NCBI RefSeq assembly: GCF_963576545.1
Contig: NC_083639.1
Coordinates: 23,344,118-23,408,117, forward strand
Reading direction: 5' to 3'
From: Limanda limanda
Lineage: Eukaryota > Chordata > Actinopteri > Pleuronectiformes > Pleuronectidae
Length of the DNA: 64,000 nucleotides
The notes under the pieces were generated by a model. That model was not told where the DNA came from, did not search any database, and was given only the letters and a program-made list of their open reading frames with translations. A program made the position numbers and the translations under genes. This document shows positions 48,064 through 59,889 of this stretch, one piece after another; position 1 is the first letter of the stretch, and every line of letters begins with the position of its first letter.

Positions 48064-48192
48064 AGCCACACATGTGAACATTAACAAAGCAAATTCAATT
48101 TCACTTTATGAAAAAACATTTTTTCCACATTACTGCATTCAAGAGTGGTTAGCCTGTTAAAGTGTTGATTCTAAGTGAGGTGCTGTGGGAAA

Positions 48193-48215
48193 ACACACAC
48201 ACACACACACACACA
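48193..48215. repeat. (CA)n microsatellite
   Basis: About eleven uninterrupted CA dinucleotides. The 750 bases that follow hold nothing else recognisable. Confidence 0.9.
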
Positions 48216-48963
48216 AAAGATCTGCATTAGAAACAGGTTTTAATCAGCTCCAATTCTAGTAGTGATGGAAACATGACAGTCAGTTTGTGACGTCAACATG
48301 ATGTGCAGGGGGAAAGTAAAAAAAAAGACTAAGAACTATTAAGAGGAAGAAGACCCTGCAGCCAGGGGAAAAATTGGACATTTTAAGTTGAGTTTATCTT
48401 TGGAATAATGTTGAGTTTAAAGAACCATTTTCTCCTCTGGTATTTTTTTACGCTTGGTATTTTGTTTGAGAGAAGGACCTGAGATGCCTGTTTACAGAAG
48501 AATAAAACTTCACCTTCTTTTGAACCTACGATTTTTGTTTTTTTTCTGTTTAATTGCATTACCACACCAAGCCTGTCCTAGTGACCTCTCATGACATTAC
48601 AATATACATATGTCTGTCTGTGTGTGCTATTAAAGCTCCTACAAGGAACATTTTAGTAGAGTTTTGGCGCCTCTGTGGACAAAAGCTTTAGTGTTTCTGC
48701 TGTTGTAAAAACCTCAGTCCAGACAGCATATGTAATTGTTTTGGAAGAAATGAAAGCAGACACACGTTGTAAGTTCAGGACACGCACCCAGAAAACAATC
48801 TCTTTGGATTGCTTTTACTGTAATGATATAACATGAAACAAGGACTGCATCAGTTTCCATCGACTTCTCAGATCACTGTCTCTTCTACTCCAAATTCAGA
48901 CTGTGATAGCGATTAATGGGCACTTACCAATGCGAAACAAGAGGGGGTCAAAGACCAAAATAC

Positions 48964-49179
48964 TCAGCATATTGCATAGCAATGAGGTAATGTGTCATAA
49001 TCCTCTTCATCTTGTTTAGAAGAGGCGTGGAGTAGAAGAGGAACATACTTGGGAGTGCTGGTTAGCTTTAAGGCTAGCCTGTAGCCCGGCTCGCTTCCCA
49101 CTAGACGAAAAGCAGTATTATTGTCACAGTGAACCTCTACGGACAGGCCTAATCCCCTGCTGTAACCAACTGTTTCCAT
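48964..49179 (-). CDS. Candidate small ORF, 71 codons, unrecognised
   Basis: The ATG has a good Kozak context (ATCATGG) and lies directly downstream of the GC-rich, triple-CCAAT region at 49,180-49,500, which reads in the same direction. The product begins METVGYSRGLGL, has no clear transmembrane helix or known motif, and stops after CYAIC. It could be a first exon (a weak AA/GTATGT donor lies inside), a small protein or chance. Confidence 0.25.
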   Translation of the reverse strand: METVGYSRGLGLSVEVHCDNNTAFRLVGSEPGYRLALKLTSTPKYVPLLLHASSKQDEEDYDTLPHCYAIC

Positions 49180-49500
49180 GATGTTACCTCGGCGTTCGCC
49201 AGTGAAGACAAGGTGGGTCTATCGGCGTTTGCGGACCTTAAGGGGGATTTGGAGAACAAAGGAGAGAGCCGCGGGGGGGCTCGCTGAGCCTCGCGGACCG
49301 ATCGCGACGTGTGATCTAATTAGCATATGAATCGGAGTCCAGCCGCTGGCTAGAACCTCTCTCTACTCACCATTGGAGGAAACCACAGACCCTTGAAACT
49401 AATGTCACTCGTGATTGGTTGGTAGAAGTGTTGCTATTGGTCACCTTATGGGTCATTGCAGTGCACACGTGGGGTCACAGCATTCCGCACGTGGGGTAAG
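49180..49500 (-). promoter_or_regulatory. GC-rich region with three CCAAT boxes
   Basis: CCAAT occurs on the minus strand at 49,372-49,376, 49,414-49,418 and 49,436-49,440. ATGCTAAT, an octamer-like site, is near 49,320. CpG is enriched between 49,190 and 49,340 compared with the surroundings. Clustered CCAAT boxes are typical of NF-Y promoters. It would drive transcription toward 48,964. Confidence 0.4.
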
Positions 49501-49659
49501 CCCCTCCCACACAATATTAATAATAAAAATGTATATATTAATATTTATTATTAGTTATAAGTAAGCCTTTACCAAAAGCACTGCAGTTAATTAAAACTAA
49601 ACATTCATGTGATGCTTGATGTTACAGGTGAACACATTGTACAGGGAACAAATGTGAAC

Positions 49660-50750
49660 AAGGTATATGTGGAGTGAAAGCTTTATTTACATACAGCAAA
49701 TATATTGTACAAAAACTCAGATGAGGCTTGAAATGTTTCTCTGCAGCCTCTGGGACATGACTTCTTTGTGGGACTCTGTCTGAATCTTCTCCAGTGTGTA
49801 GACGTCTGTGGTGTGTAGCTATGAGATCAGTGTAGCTTCCAGTCTTATATGAAGTGTGGGACACAGGTCGGTGCGCTCCTGGCTGTGGAAGGATGGATCC
49901 ATGTCATCTGTCCCGCTTCAATCAGCTGTAAACACATTCAGTAAAATTAGCACAGTTCAATGACAACATACACCTTTACATGTAACTGGAAAATGATTTA
50001 ATGAATATAACCTTACCCTCTTTCTTCTCCGACAACTCCTCAATGCTGATGTAAGGTCTGGTCGGATCATACTGGCTCATAGTGTGTCTTTGTACGTCAT
50101 GGACAGGCAGCTGGAAAACAACACATGTAACATGAGTTTATTATTAATAAACGGAAATAGCCGCGCTGCATCACCGTTGGAAGATCCACAGCAAAAAAAC
50201 ACCAAAACAATTCATAAACAGTTACTTACATTCAATGGCTTAATTTTCTGCACTTTAAATCCGGACTTTCAGCGTCTCAGCCTAACGCCTCTTTGTTTGT
50301 GTGTGTGTGGGGGGGCTGAGGCTGTGAAAACATACAGAAAAAAGTCACGTTGATGAAAAAACTTAACGAGAACAAACTGTTACATCTAATTAATTCATAC
50401 ATATTTACACATGCACTAGATCTGCCCCAGCACTCGATGCTGTATTCGTATTTTAGCAACTTTCTCGCTATCCCAAAGTGGCGGACATGCTTTTCAGATG
50501 TACCAGTTAGCTTAGTGGTTAGCATGGCGTCTCTAGCTTAGCTCTTACCGTAACTCAGGGACTGTGCTTCCGTCTTCTCCGCCTCGACTCGTCCACACCG
50601 GGCCCGCGGCTCTGCCTCCACATGCACTCATCTTCTCCTCCAGGGAACAGCGTCGTGTCGACTTCAGCAAGTTATTTACCCCGAGAACAGAGTCACTCGT
50701 ACGGGACAAGCTAAACACGACCCGCTTCCTGTCTGCGGGACACTCGACGC
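49660..50750 (-). other. Candidate three-exon minus-strand transcript
   Basis: Exon 1 runs from about 50,720 to 50,549 (donor TTACG/GTAAGA). Exon 2 is 50,110-50,017 (acceptor GTTTTCCAG, donor GAGG/GTAAGG). Exon 3 starts at 49,925 (acceptor TTTACAG) and a polyA signal AATAAA lies at 49,687-49,682. The first ATG (50,631) opens a 38-codon frame beginning MSACGGRAAG and ending in exon 2. A second frame of 23 codons starts inside that stop (ATGA at 50,080-50,077), begins MSQYDPTRPY and ends early in exon 3. In another exon 3 frame RRLHTGE recalls a zinc-finger linker. It may be a non-coding RNA, a micropeptide gene or a decayed gene. Confidence 0.45.
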
Positions 50751-50835
50751 TGCTGCACGGCGTTTACGAGGCTCTGATTGGACGAGTCCATCAGCTGATG
50801 ACGCGAGCGGGTGACGTAAGCAGCGGTTACTTCAT
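50751..50835 (-). promoter_or_regulatory. CpG-rich promoter of the candidate transcript
   Basis: A CCAAT box on the minus strand (50,777-50,781), a CRE-like TGACGTAA (50,812-50,819) and several CpGs lie just upstream of exon 1. No TATA box was seen. This fits a housekeeping-type promoter. Confidence 0.4.
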
Positions 50836-50914
50836 ATGGGATGAGCATGTGACTGAGGCCAGGTTTATTTTTTGTGGTGTTTAGTACATTTACACACATG
50901 ATTCACGCTGTTCT

Positions 50915-50985
50915 GTGTTCGTAACCTTATAGTTGAATGCACTTATTGTAAGTCGCTTTGGATAAAAGTGTTGACTGTTTTAATG
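50915..50985 (+). mobile_element. Short retroposon-like tail
   Basis: The phrase GTAAGTCGCTTTGGATAAAAG is characteristic of an abundant fish repeat 3' end. Only this tail is recognisable. Confidence 0.4.
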
Positions 50986-50989
50986 GAAT

Positions 50990-51963
50990 ACTGAGAAAGT
51001 TTAATAACAACAATTAGACAATTGAAGTTCAAATTATGAAGGAATTTAAGCTCTATATTGTGTCTCCTTTATATTTAAAATAATAATCAAACTGAGTGGA
51101 GATGTATGTTGTAGCCAAACAGCCGCCTGCTGTGTTTTGTCACTGTGCAGTCCATGGGGGATTAAATATTACACTGAAAAAATAAATCATTAAATCAATG
51201 AATGTTTCATAGCAATTTTGAAAGTAGTGGTGAAAAGGTACCATTTATAATTCATGGAACAGCTTAGTTTGCCATTGACATGTGAATTTGATGCCAGTAT
51301 TTTGGGAGGACAGATATTTTTATGGAAAGCCAGTAGAAGTTTGGAGCTTACAGGACACAGATGATCATACCCAGCATCATTTCTTTGCTGGTAGAGGTGT
51401 GGTTTACACTTCCTCTGTGCATTTAACCAGCACAATTGAAAAAGTGACTGTAATCATGCCACTCTGTACAGTTGTTGAGATTTAGGATTGTTTTGGATGA
51501 CAATAAAAATTTGAAATAAAGTGCATTGTTTCATTTCTTTTGACTGCATTGACCTTTGTTCGTGGTATACAATATAATTCATTATAGCACACTTACTTAC
51601 TTAAGAACAATTTAAAATTTCAGGTTTAATATTTATTTTAAGCCTGGTTTACTCAGCAGATAGTTTGTTGGTGCCTCTTACACATTGGTGTTATCTGCTC
51701 TCAGGGAAACTGATTTGCATTTGTGAAGCTCAGAGCATTGTCATTTGCATGTGAAAGCGTCCTCTAGGAGTTGGAGCAGGGGGGGTCAAATCTCAACAGC
51801 TCACAGGCTTGACAACTGCAGGAACCCTGAGCGTTTCCTTTGCTGCCTGCAGATACGTGTGAAAGTCGTTAACCGAAGGATGTGCCAACACTTCTCTGCG
51901 ACACAGATTGACACAAACGCTTCTTTTCATGCAGTGTCCCATGCTTCTGTTTCCTCTCCCTCC
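50990..51963. other. No gene recognised
   Basis: Short open frames only; no repeat end or splice-bounded exon was identified. Confidence 0.35.
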
Positions 51964-51971
51964 ACCTAAAC

Positions 51972-53248
51972 CAGGGGTGTCAAACTCAAATACGCAGTGG
52001 GCCGAAATCAAAAAATTGCTTCAAGTCGAGGGCCACATGGGTTCAACGTTTATTGAAAACTTAGTGCACATATTGAACCTGGAACTAACAAGGCCTATAG
52101 AGTATGCCGATAAAACAACATTAATTATGAAAAAAATGAAATACAAATAATAAATAATACATAAATAAATATAAAAGTAATAAAATCAGTTTCATTAATT
52201 GCTTTCTGGCTCTATCTGCAGTATTTCCAGAGTAATTTCCAGCGAAAACATTTTCTACAGGCAAACAACAGCCAAAAATAATGGACTTCAAAGAAAAATC
52301 AAATGTCCTGTAGTAGCAAGAGAAAAACAAGTTTCCCTGCAGCATCTGCGTCTCCCACAGGCGCAGCTTGGTTTTAAAGCCCTCACTGTAGCGTACATGT
52401 CAGTGATGTCACTCCCCCCCCCCCCGAAGCTGCAGGTTGAGCGCATTCGGGTGGCTCGTGATGTCACACAGAAACTTTTTATTTCGGAGCTCTGTTGGGC
52501 CTTTCCCTTTGCTTTCAATAACCTCACAGATCTCCACACGCAACTGGAACAATCTTTCCAGCAACTTTCCCTGGTTCAGCCATCGCACCTGTGTGTGATA
52601 GTGCAAGTCACCATATTCTGTACTTAACTCCTCCAGAAAAGACTTGAACTGGCGGTGATTTAAACCTTTGGCTCTGATAAAGTTAACCGCTAATGTTATG
52701 ATGCTCATCACATGTTCATTTTCAAGGCTTTGCCACACAACGACTCCTGGTGTATGATGCAGTGATAAGCTGTCAACTCACTTTTTCCTCACTTTTTTCC
52801 TCCTTCATCTTCTCTCGGATCCAACCTTTACATCCGCGAACGTATACTGTTCCTCCCACCTGTCTTGAAAGCTCCTGTTTTCAAATGCCACCTTTCGTTT
52901 AGACATTTTTGGGAGAGGGATAGCTGAAAGTTGTCACAAGTGATATGTGATACTGTGAGGCGCGTGTTCGCGGGACCGTGATTGACGTGCCGACACACGG
53001 GCAGTGCATTGTGGGATCTGTCATTCACCATTGACCCGCCCACTCGTCAGCCAATGAGAGCCTGCCATTGGTCTAGAACTGTCACGTGCCCCATCCCGAC
53101 GTGTTCACTGACCCTCAGGAATTCTCAGTACTTATTTTGTATTGAGAACTTGCAAAACACTGCCGGCGGGCCAGCTCTAATAGTAAATAGATTTTATCAT
53201 GCGGGCCACATATAATGTGGCCCGCGGGCTTTGAGTTTGACACATGTG
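51972..53248 (-). mobile_element. hAT transposon, internally deleted
   Basis: The ends are CAGGGGTGTCAAACTCAAA and, inverted, CACATGTGTCAAACTCAAA. They are flanked by a perfect 8-bp duplication ACCTAAAC (51,964-51,971 and 53,249-53,256), the length expected of hAT elements. The minus strand keeps a transposase start at 52,906 (MSKRKVAFENRSFQDRW), quickly frameshifted, and a middle fragment at 52,738-52,409 with the HYHTQVRWL motif of the Charlie-like family related to GTF2IRD2. Most of the transposase is missing, so the copy is non-autonomous. Confidence 0.85.
52409..52738 (-). pseudogene. hAT transposase fragment
   Basis: The 109-codon remnant carries FKSFLEEL, HYHTQVRWL (about residues 46-54) and LLERLFQLR, all familiar from Charlie-type hAT transposases and their domesticated relatives. 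Downstream the homology continues in another frame (RRCCRETCFSLA), showing a frameshift near a C12 tract at 52,414-52,425. The catalytic N-terminal part is absent. Confidence 0.8.
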
Positions 53249-53256
53249 ACCTAAAC

Positions 53257-53680
53257 AGAGGCTTTTCCAGCCTCACTGCCGTAAAACTTTCCTCTGACCT
53301 CGTGGGGAGAAAGAAAAAGAGGAAAAAAGGAGAATAAGAAAAGGTCTGTTTTCTCCCTTATTGTCTAATTAGCTCATAAAGAGGCAGCAATACTAAAATA
53401 AGACAGATTCATTACCATTGAGAAACTCCTTGTAGGGGCATTGATTTAATCATTGTATTGCAATGAAATGCTGGACAATTTTTATACCTACATATTTTCA
53501 CATAATTTTATTTGTTTTATAAATAATTTGATATAAATTGCTGATTTGTGTCATGTGGTTTGCTATTAATTGTCTACAATAGAAAATATAATAAACTAGA
53601 GGAGTTGTGTGTCTGTGCATGTTATCCATAGTCTCTCCAGACAATCTGGAAGAGCAGGCGGAATATTCCGGTATTCCATT
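53257..53680. other. No gene recognised
   Basis: Purine-rich then AT-rich spacer between the hAT element and the fragment at 53,681. Confidence 0.35.
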
Positions 53681-53815
53681 CACGCCACGATCAACACACT
53701 CAACATTGTGGGCCAGTGCAAATGTGAAAATACACACAACATTATCGGCCATCAGCACCATTTTACCAAAAGGACTTCGTTCAACACGATTGTGGGAGAC
53801 ATCGTGGTTGTGGGA
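53681..53815 (+). pseudogene. Possible decayed laminin-EGF-like fragment
   Basis: One frame reads HATINTLN, then GQCKCENTHN, then SFNTIVGD, reminiscent of a laminin-type EGF repeat such as those of netrin-G. Later cysteines of the fold are missing and no splice borders fit clearly. Chance resemblance is quite possible. Confidence 0.2.
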
Positions 53816-54779
53816 GTAATATTTAGGTTAAGGATTTCAATGCAGGTAAATTCACCTCTATGGTACAAATTCTGCTCTGAATGTATTCATCTACTCAGTG
53901 AAACCTGGCAGGTGAAACCATGGGCATTGCATATCTTAGCAGCCATGGGCTCTTGCACAATTAGCTGACTCTCAGTAAAGATAAACAAGGAAAGCACTTT
54001 GCATTTGAGTAAGCATACAAAGTACATAAAGTGAATGTGGTTTGACAGCTCTTCAGTGATGTTTCAGGAAGCATTTATTAGCACTTTATTAGGGCAGTGA
54101 AGCTGTCAATAATGACAGATGTCTCTTTTTATTTGGCTAATGAGAGGATGAGAGGCTTAGTGCAGGCGCACATATCCTCAGTTTGCAACCCTGTGTCAAA
54201 ATACTTCTGAAAGATTAGTATTTTATTGTTGCATGCATGTGTATGCATGTATATGAGTGGTGCATAGGTATTATTCATAGAGGGTTTTATTTAAAGTGCT
54301 GTAATAACATTTCTGTTTTGTTCAAAGGGGCGCAAAACTGATCTTTATCTCTGTAGGATCTTTATATGTAATGTTTTTTTATTTTATTTGTAAAGCTGAT
54401 GAATAATGAATTGGAACTGTTTATGTAGCCATAAATATAGCAAAAGTGCAGACAAATAGAGAGTTACGGTGTCACTCAAAAGTCTATATGAGAAATATAT
54501 TAGGATTATTTTCGGTATACTTTATAAATGTCACTTATATACATTGCCTAGCTATATTTATAAATAAGCATGACAACTTATAGTTTAACAAGGCTTATAA
54601 ATTCAGCATTCATAATGTGCTATACTTCACGTGACAGTAGTGTGAAAGACAACATACAGCATATTATATCATTAATACATTTACTCCAGCTAGTTATAAA
54701 GAAACATAGAGGGCATATCTAATGTATCATAACAGGTTATAAAAGATAACCTTCTGAAATGGAATATTGTTTTATTTAT
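53816..54779. other. AT-rich, no gene recognised
   Basis: Several TATAAA/TTATAA-rich stretches (54,480-54,770) look like old AT-rich repeats but were not classified. Confidence 0.3.
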
Positions 54780-54901
54780 AGCATGTGAACAACAGACAAC
54801 CTACACACAGCTGATCTGCGGTGCAACCGTAACCAGTGAGTGCAGAGAGTTACGGGGATCGACATTGAAGACTGTCGAGATCGACGGGTTGGCGACCACT
54901 G
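54780..54901 (-). mobile_element. hAT-type terminus (inverted 3' end)
   Basis: Read on the minus strand it begins CAGTGGTCGCCAACCCGTC, with two differences from the 44,509 terminus over the first 23 bases. The outside 8 bases are CACTAAAG. These do not match those at 44,501, so the two ends come from different insertions or the site has decayed. Confidence 0.45.
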
Positions 54902-56280
54902 CACTAAAGTATGACTTTGTAATCTATAGCTCCAAGTTAATTGAAAAAAAAAAAAATCACACTGATTAACAAAGCCATGCTAAGTCATTTCCAACACACA
55001 TCCTACTTAAATTATTACAGTTAATGGCATCATGTTTCTGCCAATGGTACAAATCTGGTATAGTATTGGACAATCTCTAAAGACAGGTATGAAGAAACAG
55101 GTAGAGACCTCTCTCCTTACTGCAGGCTTCTATCTCAGTGCATCCTTAAACCAAACACACGGTATAACTATGTAGCATAAGATGATAGAATAGCTCGCAC
55201 AGAATGTGGAAAAGTATTTTACAAAAAATAAAATAATTACAAATGCATCAAATGCATGCTGTAAAGTAGTCTTTGAGTCTTCCTCATAACAGTTAACTTC
55301 TTATTGAAGGCCGTTGTGACCAGTATTAATTTTTCACCAGCACATATACAGTACGATGTCAATGCTTGAGCAGGATTACCTTAACCTTAAACCAGTTACA
55401 TTTTATGAAAAACATTGACCATAAAAAACGTCACTGCAGATGAAGTTAGTAGGATGAATAAACTTCAGCACACAACGTCTAGCACACAATGAAAAAAAGT
55501 GAGAGTGCATTATAGAACTGCTTGAGTAGGACTCACTGATGAAAAGGAATAATTCTATAGTAGCCCCGGTGGATTAACATAGGCCAAGCTAACAGCCCAT
55601 TCCAAACAGGCATGTGTAGAACAGGTACTGCAGTGTTACAAAGAAGGACAAAAATTACAATATTATGTGTCATGTGTAATGAATGACCTTGGTTGTCAGT
55701 GCTTTTGACGATGAACATGAACAAAACATATAAAACACATGGGCTCTCTTCTATTGGTGGAATGGTGTAAAGGAGTCATCAATATCAATACCTCACCCAG
55801 GCAAAGAGAAGCATTGGTTTCAATCATGGCCTCAGGTGAGGAGTTGATGTTGTTCTGGATGTGGTTTATTTGATTCAGAGGAAATATGGTTAAGTGTGAT
55901 GAGTTTCATATCATATCCGAGTCATTTTTCCATTCAGGAAACTTCAGGCTGAGCTCTACAGGCAACAATGATGTGTCTTTGATTCAATCATACATATAAC
56001 TGGGTTTCTCTTCACTAACAATGGTCATAAGCTTAAAAAATCCTGTATGACCTCTCCCTAACATCTCCAGTCACTCCGTACTTGTACCTAGCCAGGTGTT
56101 GGACCATAAAACTAACAACAGGTGAAATCAAATCACAAAAAGACAAGCATGTATGAGTGCATGATTGAATGGGATGAGAAAATTGTGTGCTTGTGATTAA
56201 ATGCGTGTGTATATGTATACTATAATAAACATATTGGGGTGGGGGGTGGAAGAGTATGTGAAGAACTTTCTGTTTCATTC
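54902..56280. other. No gene recognised
   Basis: AT-rich sequence with short chance frames only. Confidence 0.35.
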
Positions 56281-56450
56281 TGTATTTATGAAAGGTGATA
56301 TCTACCTACGATATCACCACACGTCTATCTGTCTGTATGTGGAACGCATATCTCGAGAACTGTTCATCTGCTTCACGCTTGGCGTTTTCTTCATGCCAAG
56401 TTTATTCGCAGTGGCCGTGGGAAGTCCAGTGTCAAACTTGGCTTGATTTG
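56281..56450 (+). mobile_element. Dispersed-repeat fragment
   Basis: CTATCTGTCTGTATGTGG followed by CGCATATCTCGAGAACTG and a CAAACTTGGC phrase resembles a repeat frequent in fish genomes. The class is unknown. Confidence 0.3.
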
Positions 56451-58885
56451 GACACCAGATGCATTAACTGTTAAACATTGAAACTGTAGCAGTCATGTCT
56501 TTTTTTTTACCTCTCTGAGAAACTACAGCAGAGGCCGGCATATGGCAGCCTGTGGCCAATAATCTCTGCCAGATCATTTTGATAGCAAGATTTATTTCAA
56601 AGTTGTCTTCAAAGTAAAGGCTCAATGCTTGTTTTGTTGCTGTAATGCTTTAAATCAAACTGCATTGCAGAGCTTTTATTTATGTATCTAGAGATTGAGT
56701 TGATTACTTAATAAACATCTAAAAAATGATTACAGCAGTTCAGTAAGTCATTCAAACTCATATATGATATATACAGGTGAATGGTAATACAACTAATTCA
56801 GTTTAATTTAATGACAAATAATGACTATAAAATCTACATTGCAGATAAACCAAGTAGAATGTACACTTCACTCTGCACCATAGACTGTTTATAAAAAGAT
56901 CTGCACATGACGTCCAGTGCACATAGAAAGTGACAGTTTGTTAGTAACTCCAGAACATAAACATAGGACAAGAGAACAGAACATTCCAAACAGGCAGATT
57001 TAGAACAGACACTGCACTTATATACAGTATATAAAGTCTGATCTAATGATTGCGGTTAATTGATTTACACGCATAACAACTACTAGCTGTGAAATTCTAC
57101 ATCATTCCTCAATAGGATGTACTGTATGATGTGTGTAAACTATATAAAAAGTGTGTCTGCTTCTGGGAGTGTCCTCCTTAGAACAACATCATCAGTCATC
57201 TCAGCAAGTGGCCCATAACAACATAATCAAGTGACAGAGCCCTCTAGCCACCTCTGTAATGATGAAGGGAGCAATAGAAGAGGGAGGAGGTATGCAGGGA
57301 GGAGTTCAGGGGGGATGGATGGGTCAAGAAAACATAGGTAAAAACCTTGTTCTGTTTCAAAAGGCAGTCAGAAGAGCTGAGTTCAATCACCTGTGAGTGT
57401 GTTCCCTCTGAGTTAAGTGCATGTGTGGTGAATGACAAAAAGCTTTCATCAGTGGAGCTCTGCTACACTAAATCACCATGACAACAGGTAAATAAAAGGG
57501 CAGAGCCGTCTATTTTATTCAGTGGAGCTAGAAAGGTTAATCTGTCTTTAAAAAAGCACAGATACATTTAATTCAGCGTAGTCAACTCATTCATTACCGG
57601 CTATCTTAAAGTTCCCTAATTGATGAAAAAGTTCTGGAATTCTACCTTATGTCTTAAATATTTAAATAAATGTATTCATCTGTAACCTGATGAGGACCAA
57701 GTTAAAGGATAAAAGATAAATGATTTTAACCTCATAGTCTGTCTGAGCCAGAACAAACTGAATTTGATGATTTGCAGTTATAAAGGCATCTTTTTAGATG
57801 TGTTTCACTTTAAAATCTTGTGTGTATGAATACATTTCATATATAAAATGAATGTTTGTTCACACTACGCAGCCTATATTGAAAAACTCACAATTTATCT
57901 CCATTTTTAGCTACATTGCAACCATCCTCACTCGCTCTGTCACCGACAGTAACTGTTATATTATGGGGACATTCACTCAGTCCGACCAATCCCAGCATGC
58001 ACATTGATGATGTTTGAAAAGATAAAGTATTTGGTAACAACCTAATGTTTAGTCTTCTTCTAATATAAAATCAACATGCCCTTTGATATGGACTGTATGA
58101 ATGAGGAAAGGGGATGTTATCCCTGTTCTTCTTTTTCTATCTTCTGTTCTTCTTTGGCTTCTCTTCCTTTTTCTCTCTCATTTGTTTATCTTTACTCCGT
58201 GGTCTCTGTCTCCTACTCAACCTTCTTACTGTCTTTGTTCTCCATATGTTCTTCTTTGAATCTTGTCCTCCTCCTGCTTGTTTTTATTGTCATTCTCCTC
58301 CTGCTCTTTTATATGACTGACACGTTAATGAAAAGATATAAACAGTCATTTTTTGTCCAACATCCAAAAACATATCGTTGGCCATTCAAAAACAAGGTGG
58401 CCTTTATTTTAAGGTGAAAGGAACAGCTTAGCAATGTACCTGAGTCTGGTCTACTCATCCTTGTTTCTTCATTTCTCCATGTTTCCAATTTTTCAAGTCA
58501 GTACTTTTCTTTTTGCTTTCATTTATTATTTATGTCTCTTGGTGGAAATTAAAGATACATTCACATATTGCATGTGCCAATCTTTGACAATTTAGAACTG
58601 CAATCATGCTCATTTTTAAACTTACAAACCTTTATTTGTTTTGTTCTCCATTTAACAACACTGTAAAAACTTACCCTTAAATGAAGGTCTGTTGAGGTCT
58701 GATATTTTTGTGTGTGTCTATTTGTCCATGAAAATGCAGTCAACTAAAAATGGCTGAGTCAGTGCATATATTGGTCACTGTTCAATGAGATAATAAAATG
58801 TTGATTTATTTAGAATACATGCATCGAATATGAATCAGATCCTTTAGATTGATATATCAGCTATAAACTGATGGATAGATATAAT
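56451..58885. other. No gene recognised; long pyrimidine tract inside
   Basis: The plus strand is strongly pyrimidine-rich from about 58,110 to 58,320. The open frame there is low-complexity and hydrophobic by composition, so I do not call it coding. The rest is AT-rich. Confidence 0.35.
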
Positions 58886-58967
58886 GTCACGGTGGCCGAG
58901 AGGTTAAGGCGTTGGACTCGAAATCCAATGGGGTTTCCCCGCACAGGTTCGAATCCTGTTCGTGACG
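58886..58967 (+). tRNA. tRNA-Ser (CGA), solitary
   Basis: This 82-nt class II tRNA has acceptor GTCACGG pairing with TCGTGAC (one G-T), discriminator G, and anticodon loop with CGA for UCG codons. The long variable arm (GGGG/CCCC) is typical of serine. The B box GGTTCGAATCC is perfect and the A box TGGCCGAGAGG is good. Only TTT follows closely (GTCACTTTAC), so termination may be inefficient. It is unrelated to the array and about 20 kb from its end. Confidence 0.95.
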
Positions 58968-59889
58968 TCACTTTACACTAATTCCCCTGGGATCACTAAA
59001 ATATTTCTGATATGAGCTGTGAAAGTGCTCTATTTAAAAAATTAACTACATTTAGGTTTACAAATCCAATGTTTCTAGTGTAATGGCAGCAAAAGAAGTC
59101 ACTGCACTATACAGGGTTGTACATAGTCTCTTTATTAGTCATGGGTGTGTTTTGGGCAAAAGATGCAATAAACCAGTCAGAATGCCATCTCCCTTTTCTT
59201 TTAAAAGTCATGTCTGCTTGTACCTTGGGGGATAGTACGAGAGAATGCTTCTCTGCAGAGAGGAAACACATTCATGTCAAGAGCAGATCATTGGTGTGCA
59301 TAGCAAGCAGACGTTTGCTGTGATAGTGATGTACTGACTTTTTAGACCTGGTTTATGTTGGTCAAAATCCACTGACTCATGATTGCAATAGAGCAAAAAC
59401 CTTAATACATCTCAAGTGTCTTTCTATTTAAACATCATGTGTGCAGGATGGAAGAACCTTTGTAAATTAAACATTATTTCGATTAAGAACCAGTTATTTA
59501 GAAGTTGTAAATAGTTAATAAGATGAGTTTAAAATGTGTAAGTACATGGTTAATAAACTATTTACTTCTACATTGGTACATGCATTTATTCATGTAATGA
59601 GTTAGACATGCAACAATGGTTAGTGAGTTCATTAAAAGACATTTTATAAATACTTATTAATACTTGTAGTTCATGATTAATTTAGGTGGTTAGTTGTTAA
59701 GTAATTTTATGATCTCATCTAAAGTGAGGACTAAATAAAAGTAAATATACAAGTACAAACTGTAAGTAGCACATGAGGCTTTCTCTGGGAAATGGCTGTT
59801 TGTGTAGTGTAATAAAATAGATTCCTTGTACTTTTTGATCATCTGTTGAGTATATTCAATTTTTCTCTCTCAAATATGTGTATTGCAAT
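58968..59889. other. No gene recognised
   Basis: 59,460-59,720 is an AT-rich stretch with recurring TTAATAAACTATTTAC-like phrases that looks like an old repeat. Confidence 0.3.

Noticed and set aside
50507..50550. tRNA-like motif GTTAGCTTAGTGGTTAGCATGG
   Set aside because: It resembles an A box region but has no B box, acceptor or anticodon stem following it.
44509..54901. A single 10.4-kb hAT element
   Set aside because: The flanking 8-mers do not match and no transposase of that family lies between; the internal hAT at 51,972 has different ends.
58076..58417. 113-codon frame as a membrane protein
   Set aside because: The hydrophobicity comes from a pyrimidine-rich tract; two frames over it look equally plausible.
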